Part shown: in pieces, positions 61,901-64,000 of the stretch
Position numbering within the stretch: position 1 is the first letter of the stretch
How the letters are laid out: the number at the start of each line of letters is the position of its first letter
Source of the DNA: Ereboglobus sp. PH5-10
GTDB taxonomy: Bacteria > Verrucomicrobiota > Verrucomicrobiia > Opitutales > Opitutaceae
NCBI RefSeq assembly: GCF_029504735.1
Contig: NZ_JAQFIP010000009.1
Location: 92,387-156,386 of the forward strand
Length of the DNA stretch: 64,000 bases
Direction of reading: 5' to 3'
Notes under the pieces: model-generated
Told to the model about the DNA's origin: nothing
Databases searched by the model: none
What the model saw: the letters and a program-made list of their open reading frames with translations, nothing else
Made by a program: the position numbers and the translations under genes

Positions 61901-63689
61901 CGCCGTCGCTGCCAAAGTCGATGAGGAACTGCGTGTTCGCGGCGAGCGCAAGGGAGCCAAACGCCTGGTCGTGACCGCCGAGCGAGAGCGTGTTGCTCAC
62001 GCCGCCAAGCGTGGAGACCGCCGCGCCGTCGAGCTGGGTCGCGGCTCCGGCGACAAGCGCGCCGGTGTCAAAATACAGCGAGCCGATGCCGACGCTACCA
62101 CCGCCAAGCGAGAGCGAGCCGGAGTCGATGAACGAAAGTTTCGCAAACGTGGTCGTGGCGCCGCCGACGCTGTTGGTGTGCGTGACGAGCCCCGTGCCCG
62201 ACACGGTGAGATCGGCGATGGTGGCGACGCCGTTGACGGTAAGGCCGCGGGCGGCGCCCGTCTCGGAACGCATGACAAGCGGGGTGCCCGCCGCGACGAG
62301 CGAACCGGCGTTGATGGCGACGTTTTTGCCGAGGTTGATGACGGCGGAGGTGGTGTTGAGCATGACCGTGTCGCCGAGCGTCACGTCGCCGTTAAAGAAG
62401 AGGTTGCCCTTGAGCGCGCCGGTGCCGAAATCGATGGTGCCGGAGGTGAGCGCCACGCCCGCGTTTTCAATTCGCAGCTTGGCGTTGTTGGAAATGGTAA
62501 CGAGCCCGCCGCCAAACGTGACGAGCGCGCTGGCGTTGGCGCCGGTCAAGGTGAGCATGGTTTCGTCGCCGGGAGTGTCGTCGCCCATGACCGTGATGTT
62601 GCCGCTGCCGAGAATATTTTTACCCGCCGAGGCCGCGCCAAGGACGAGCTCGCCCGTGAACGCCGACGTGTTGACGTAACCCTGGCGCACGATGAGGCCG
62701 TCGAAGGTGCTGTTGCCGCTGGAAAGCGTGAGCGTGCCGTAGCCGTCCTTCACCAGCGAGCCCGCGCCCGTGATGGCGTGCGAGGCGCCGAAAATGAGCG
62801 AGGTGTTCGCGTCGATGTTGAAGGTCGTGGCCGCCGCGCCGAGCGTGGTCGCGCCGGACGCGCCAAGCGTGAGCGAGGAACCCGAGCCGCCGTTGACGGC
62901 AAGGCTGGCGGCGGACGCATCGAATGCGAGGGTGTTGGCAAGCGTGCGCGCGCCGATGACGGCGAACGCCTTCGCGTTGCCGGTGGTCACCACGATGGGC
63001 GACGCGCCGAGGGCGTTGTTGGCCTCAAGCGAAATCGTGCCGGCCTCGAAGCGGACCTTGCCGGCGAACGCGGTGTTGGCATTCGCGAGGACGAGCGTGC
63101 CGCCGCCGGTCTTGACCAGCGTGCCCGAACCGGCGAGCGCGCCGCCGAGGCGGACGGTCGAGGCGATCGCCACGGGGTTCACATAAAGTGTGTTGCCACC
63201 AATTGCGACGGTGTTGGTGAACGCGAGCGTGTTGACGTAATTGCCCAAATTATTGACCTCAAGGTCGGAGCCCAGGCTGACCGCGGGATTGATGGTCAGG
63301 TTGACATTGCCCGAAAGATTGAGCTCGGCCGGCGTGCCCGCGATGCCGGAATCAAAGATGAAGGACTTCCCCGCCGCCGCGTCAAACCCGAGCGTGGTGC
63401 GCGACGCGGACGAGCTCGGCCCGGTGACGTTGAGCTCGCCAAGTGTGACATTCCCCGCATCGAGCAGGATGACACGGCCGTTTAGCAGCGAAGGCGATAT
63501 TGTGCTGAACGAAGCCGCGTCACCGGCCACCGCCCCGGGTGCGTCGGGGGATGTCCAGTTAGCCGGGTCGCTCCAATTGGTGCCGGGGCCGGTGAATGTG
63601 CCGGATGTGGTTTGCGCAAACACGGCACTGGAGAAGCCCCAAAGGGCCAAAATACAGGCAGTGAGAATTGCAGAGGATTTGTTACTCAT
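49998..63689 (-). CDS. Giant autotransporter with beta-strand repeats
   Basis: 4563 residues. The signal peptide MSNKSSAILTACILALWGFS ends near SAVFA-QTT. The passenger, about 4250 residues, is made of autotransporter-associated repeats of the form (L/I)xKxGxGxLxLxGxNxxxGG, for example LVKTGGGTLVLANANTAFAG, MIKRGAGTLVLAGANTFTEG and LAKTGAGALRVTGSNDYAGG. Module starts with W..NW motifs occur near residues 38, 690, 1283 and 2140. The last 280 or so residues form a beta-barrel (from MWFRSRGYRLNAANELSG) ending YRRLW, with the C-terminal aromatic needed for insertion. It is type V secretion; the passenger is probably a surface beta-helix. No catalytic domain was seen. The passenger sequence is low in Cys. 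Confidence 0.95.
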   Translation of the reverse strand: MSNKSSAILTACILALWGFSSAVFAQTTSGTFTGPGTNWSDPANWTSPDAPGAVAGDAASFSTISPSLLNGRVILLDAGNVTLGELNVTGPSSSASRTTLGFDAAAGKSFIFDSGIAGTPAELNLSGNVNLTINPAVSLGSDLEVNNLGNYVNTLAFTNTVAIGGNTLYVNPVAIASTVRLGGALAGSGTLVKTGGGTLVLANANTAFAGKVRFEAGTISLEANNALGASPIVVTTGNAKAFAVIGARTLANTLAFDASAASLAVNGGSGSSLTLGASGATTLGAAATTFNIDANTSLIFGASHAITGAGSLVKDGYGTLTLSSGNSTFDGLIVRQGYVNTSAFTGELVLGAASAGKNILGSGNITVMGDDTPGDETMLTLTGANASALVTFGGGLVTISNNAKLRIENAGVALTSGTIDFGTGALKGNLFFNGDVTLGDTVMLNTTSAVINLGKNVAINAGSLVAAGTPLVMRSETGAARGLTVNGVATIADLTVSGTGLVTHTNSVGGATTTFAKLSFIDSGSLSLGGGSVGIGSLYFDTGALVAGAATQLDGAAVSTLGGVSNTLSLGGHDQAFGSLALAANTQFLIDFGSDGGSTATALGLGNTTLGANSILKFRNYSAGGSLTDDLITTLNTLSSGELSQVWFYGYNKGAEYDSGNLVPIAGNYLESVFDNKTDGLATTGNWNWFAPTNWVGDDEFNIPNFAGAKATISAAAIGSTLGAKTVNLGGGTVTLGSLSVDPTAHAGGYFVINSGTFIFDNHGAGGTLKQITGVNLQVPATIVLKDDLTIHADNYVLLNGIVAGDKNITKTGAGTLYIWSNAKTAFSGTLFLEQGILTSNMSNPFGPGGAGDWLGAGSVVLRAGVFYGYNGYERLNYSGAFGIEGNVALQRLNFNGIGVVNLDSVYSLNVNGATTNSADYASVTFGEGIDFTGVGGLTKIGGYGLEMLGDNSTFSGGLTINAGILYTTIGSDGLRLGAVEAGKNYLGSGNLSLSGANSIASVNTDGNNALFQGADTLHTATIALNNGSSLRFTGDGAVTLGGDMQIISTSGAGILSVAGDVIFAGATYGNGTDATRSPTLRLDTSTNTTGQSYVKAGGAAHADITNLSNIAKYGNGISTFYHNGADAANVNTIKANGVYAYGGILQLGKSDQLIAGSLVLQGGAFDANDYSNTISTLYLRDNGSLILGGTGRLSFSSANTSSNTHWNRSKVLLIQNADGVWNSDGTGAYVRLNSNNFTGDNASLLGNIAFTGWEAGAKIEQGADGKWYLLPDTVAALPTIEWAGGAGDAKWSTASNWRASQIPNSTTASVSIRDIDTNLTAKTIDVDGNYDLNHLNIEAFQAGVNFGGSGTLTFHGTGALEDAAFARIKHAGSSILTIDSDVRLAADTELVANVTPSENTTVYSGYVVWNGRVFGNSKLVKTGGGMLRITGDNKTTWTGGVELRDSNFVQIGASHAFGSGALVIGGALEDTQTLEAWWGGGASVKLPTAGGDIAANLADATRVLENDWTLNGSLKLQRETDNGTGTEAGAITHLRMTGDGVLSSGTHNISVWGANGTYYGGITAAAEANDRNSYQMLMLDGNISGEGGIAFNGYGALMLGGANTFTGGVRLNGGEINVAHDRALGASSGTISFGNMHNSLRAWNPDTNSLLTAAGSTRTISNPLNFNGSNQTFRGNFTFDHSGTSTLAATTALFVFNEMIFGKDHIIEGAGKLRKVSYGGGTIRLQAPNTYSGGTDLNVGILEIGTDSVLNPDGTVQSGALGTGELMFYDTSGILAAYADDGSTSRTLSNAIAFASGNSGFIVRKSAFASNTASTLILDTPTITLKGGNSYAISVQTGATLAIKSHLLDTNDTSGFTSSGAGGIIELSNAANKITGGINITNSGTVRAVADITSDGHVTIGAVDDTANYLGTGVLSVSNANGAFEIITEGVDADNPAIVSIASCADGQSSIVLNNGGKFKVLGSDVVTFLGDGATLGSTTAANRGTLVSAGLIRASNATVGVKLSAPSLEINGGVFALTAAGLVGGVQALTLDDGTLHLGGHTQALGGGIQVSGNSIIDFGANTSLTKFTTGDIFFDAGGQLTFSSWKGNAITGGGLNQIIVSGVSSEQRYADVSFGSQYALGGKTIKVGGDWVLVPFGIAYAWDGRSGSDWGDASWQSYDSLSGNYYNTNATPNHKGMGATFGALDSSLNGKTIGGVSNMTIAGIGLSVVSPHSFTIGTAGEVINLDSDGGNTYILSDALSQASMTIDAGLNLELDRGIGLNNFVVTHDGSGTITLNGVIEGNQAMIKRGAGTLVLAGANTFTEGFALESGLVRIAADGTAINGPLGAGKVILKGGALEALGADRTLLANPLEIAGSFSVLGDHRLTFANVATSTVSTSATVTIDTNAALNLAGALAGTGTFAKAGQGVLILAGDNSAHTAGIELAAGKIEAATNTALGAGALNVTGDAILSNTTAASVALSNTIVLATGKTLSLENTATTALALGGLVTGDGALAKTGAGALRVTGSNDYAGGTQITSGSLVAQNAAALGSGSVTIGATGNLALDFSGTFANILAGGGTTHVQQTAVTLTADNSDYTGDWFVHGSSAMTVSATENIGTGDLLLAGSLYVASSGNFVLGNKIDSASPYTGNISLYLTEGGTLSFASTAQGGNFNGIVNIHSGVLNLDSVAGNATNGVLRDAAISLVSGTLNLDGDQTVRSLVLFGSGVTAVDFGQEKLSATDINIVGPATIDSNPAGAGGLLSLDDGVSATIAQSANAVTGDISSLRLKGALDSTTMLSNIIQGSDTALDPTAKAVHNYAFSAMHGGTHGIFLSSTLTAIEIQSGKTFTLGQTDGDGAQDFKALITQAAGSPANLAIAAGATAGDLITLAPAAAYTHTGTTTIASGSVAIAASAPHALFASSTAFQVDSGATLVVTNSVALNHLGGAGKIALTGGGITLNNTIASQYDGVFEGAARIEKTGASTLTLTAASTAFTGTTLVTGGTLRLENLAATGTGRVTVASSAVLDLADGGNFANNIVGNGAAVVSENGVNLIGANTIAAWNITGSGTVSGTQNLGVGSVNLAGGQLALAPAAGGWTFTNTLGGDGTLTANFADATGTLAFASGLNNAFTGTLAMRGGHLALDANAGSLLVNAALVLGQNGSTEINANRTIGALEMDGGTLMVETTGAQVSPTGTLTVTDLVAGSGTIKMSKPVTVVDDTDVINAPSFFAQTGTVQQMIVNATGSVTGTGVQLDIVQYDGTPVSGNAIATGIRDASNAVTGTARYDFHAAVTGSGIGWAYGLVELSANAGASITLSNSNASQSTLGVKLTGSGGYTMSGTGVYSIGNAASDYEGATLVTGGTVRMLTDNAFGGTPLLDLAANTGVDMNGKTQATGTLNTAAGSTLDLNAGVLTLANGGTSLGALTGSGTLNTAGHLDIRGANTGLSADIANTGTIRIDNTDGLGRSGTLANGNLLSIDTASGTFAKSVTGAGNIALASSTVTLGGNNAAFTGTFDIAAGSRLAASANENLGAANLVGAGVFEKQNTATTITLTHANNAFTGTTLVTGGTLRLENLAATGTGAMVNNAALDLAATGDYASNITGSGTTFVTANGVNITGVNTGSAWNITGSGTVSSTANLGAGDTHIDGLLVVKTGDSWLWGNTLTGSGTLSVNLSGSTFSFGSSAVSPSDYFEGTVTLANTTMNLGDDSNVTALKNATLQLDAGSALHTNAVTGTIGGLTLNSGKLWIPKNGVDPAEVLNVGTLSITDASSLIVFENYTSGTHAAVEVGKNFLDQDGPDSNATLLVKAGTLAEHASHQLDIVKADGTALSEGQVIDYGNVEATYGYAAITASATTSTGHEGGLYYDYVLRQLNVKDGETLVLTSTGATDNTLSADITGLGGVTYTTGSLIVLTGSNSYTGTSTLVSGTVRADADNALGNTKLVIVEIPATFDLNGNAQTIAEGGQIDGHITGTGALTLAGGTLTITSANTDYTAQTAIGAAATARLTDAEGLGSADILLDGMLTFETTGTARNTLSGAGTLHVAGGEVTLVNSSTDFHGTGTVAAGRLVAAQIDALGDADIGVASGAAFEQTGVTGTLQNNITGEGAHYVTGGTVTIANTAYDIAVTTLDQNAQLKLARDAVNFGTLNMRGGTLLFANPTDTATIATLGDTSGLFVMNADLAAQTANRLDLVNAGSATHAVYILDAGIEPTAHNISIEIITAQTPGAADFVMANPGGKLEYALTSIELVRGDSSIYAPNPDSWYLLDQGLSHSADAIINTASALALDWASSLDAIHTRLGDIRSETLGSKPSAGGMWFRSRGYRLNAANELSGMSFKQYGWGVTGGADKAFATQAGVNFIGGFIDMGNVDRRLDNAGDGKTRSVGAGVYLTMLGNNGWFLDGTARFDRYNNEFDAKSVSGRVTHGKYNTNGQSLSLEAGRRLQRADGWWIEPGVQMAVLWLKGSDYSTRATVGQRAIDVSVGDSDTWQYRAMVRAGRQIRDSKWHPYGKFAVVAVDSNGGRITAHDKTFKADYDGRRVEIGFGTSYRLSDISQLYLDYEYAKAAYYDRPWSLNLGYRRLW

Positions 63690-64000
63690 AGTTTGTTTAT
63701 GAAAGTTGTGTCTTGATGAAAAATTCGTCCGTGAAAGGGGCCAAGCCCCGCTATTTTAATCCGCGCGGCCACAGTATTATGGGAACCATGGTTGCGCGTT
63801 TGCGCAAAAGCACATAATTGGCATTATTATTGTCAATTTTATTCAATAATTTGAAGGTGCCGTTTAGGAAGTGGCGTTTCCACAAATGGTTATAGGCCGC
63901 CTTTAAACCTGAAAACAGCGATTGAAGGAGGGGGAAAGAGCACTGTTTCGCCCTAAGGAAAACTTCGTCAAGATGTTGGGTGATGAAAAACAACATTCAC
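63690..64000. other. Leader and upstream region of the autotransporter gene
   Basis: 311 bp without a supported gene. A short minus-strand frame at 63751-63996 has no recognisable features. GGGGC-CAA-GCCCC (about 63738-63750) could form a small hairpin in the transcript leader. The start codon is preceded by AACAAACT, as at the barrel gene (CCAAACT), without a Shine-Dalgarno. The promoter was not located. Confidence 0.4.

Noticed and set aside
63751..63996. An 81-codon minus-strand frame upstream of the autotransporter
   Set aside because: No ribosome binding site, domain or signal. It covers the presumed promoter/leader region of the autotransporter gene.

Overview
The window looks like a chromosomal segment of a Verrucomicrobiota bacterium, most likely Opitutaceae. 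The lineage call is an inference. It rests on G+C-rich genes, many short lipoproteins, a giant passenger of the autotransporter-associated beta-strand type, few Shine-Dalgarno sequences, and intergenic DNA dense with inverted repeats. No database search was possible, and I do not assign a genus.

Layout. 1-6.1 kb: end of a secreted-protein gene, a low-molecular-weight phosphatase-like gene directly behind a tmRNA gene, a methyltransferase, rsmI, a Ppx/GppA phosphatase and an MFS exporter. 6.4-12.8 kb: a DUF2339/DUF3999 membrane pair, a hot-dog thioesterase, a lipoprotein phosphatase and hpt. 12.8-17.3 kb: purB (minus), rhaA and metY. 17.3-21.4 kb: five minus-strand envelope genes resembling an LpoB/YcfL lipoprotein locus.

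21.9-37.5 kb is a respiratory complex I locus in the order nuoA-B-[AT-rich lipoprotein]-C-D-I-[RAYT transposase]-H-J-K-L-M-M-N. It has no nuoE, nuoF or nuoG and carries two nuoM genes. This suggests a complex without the NADH-oxidising module and with an extra antiporter-like subunit. A toxin-antitoxin pair sits behind nuoN between two 80-bp copies of the nuoN 3' end, and it separates nuoN from its terminator.

38.3-49.8 kb: a pRiA4b ORF-3-like gene, a small lipoprotein, an FMN reductase, a sirtuin that seems to lack the zinc cysteines, a DUF748/AsmA-like protein, an outer-membrane barrel, diaminopimelate dehydrogenase, and an ABC-2 exporter pair. 50.0-63.7 kb: one 4563-residue autotransporter with at least four modules.

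The least ordinary signal is in the DNA between genes. Many gaps, especially in the nuo locus, hold inverted repeats whose arms are iterated 7-8-bp words. The downstream arm usually ends 0-7 nt before the next start codon, where a ribosome binding site would be expected. nuoN has a normal AGGAGG site and no such element upstream. Other repeat families here are REP palindromes placed as mirror images around the RAYT gene, a 222-bp nested palindrome at 6.1-6.3 kb, and a GCGCAGACTGCCAAGTCTG word found both upstream of the sirtuin and inside the nuoI coding sequence.
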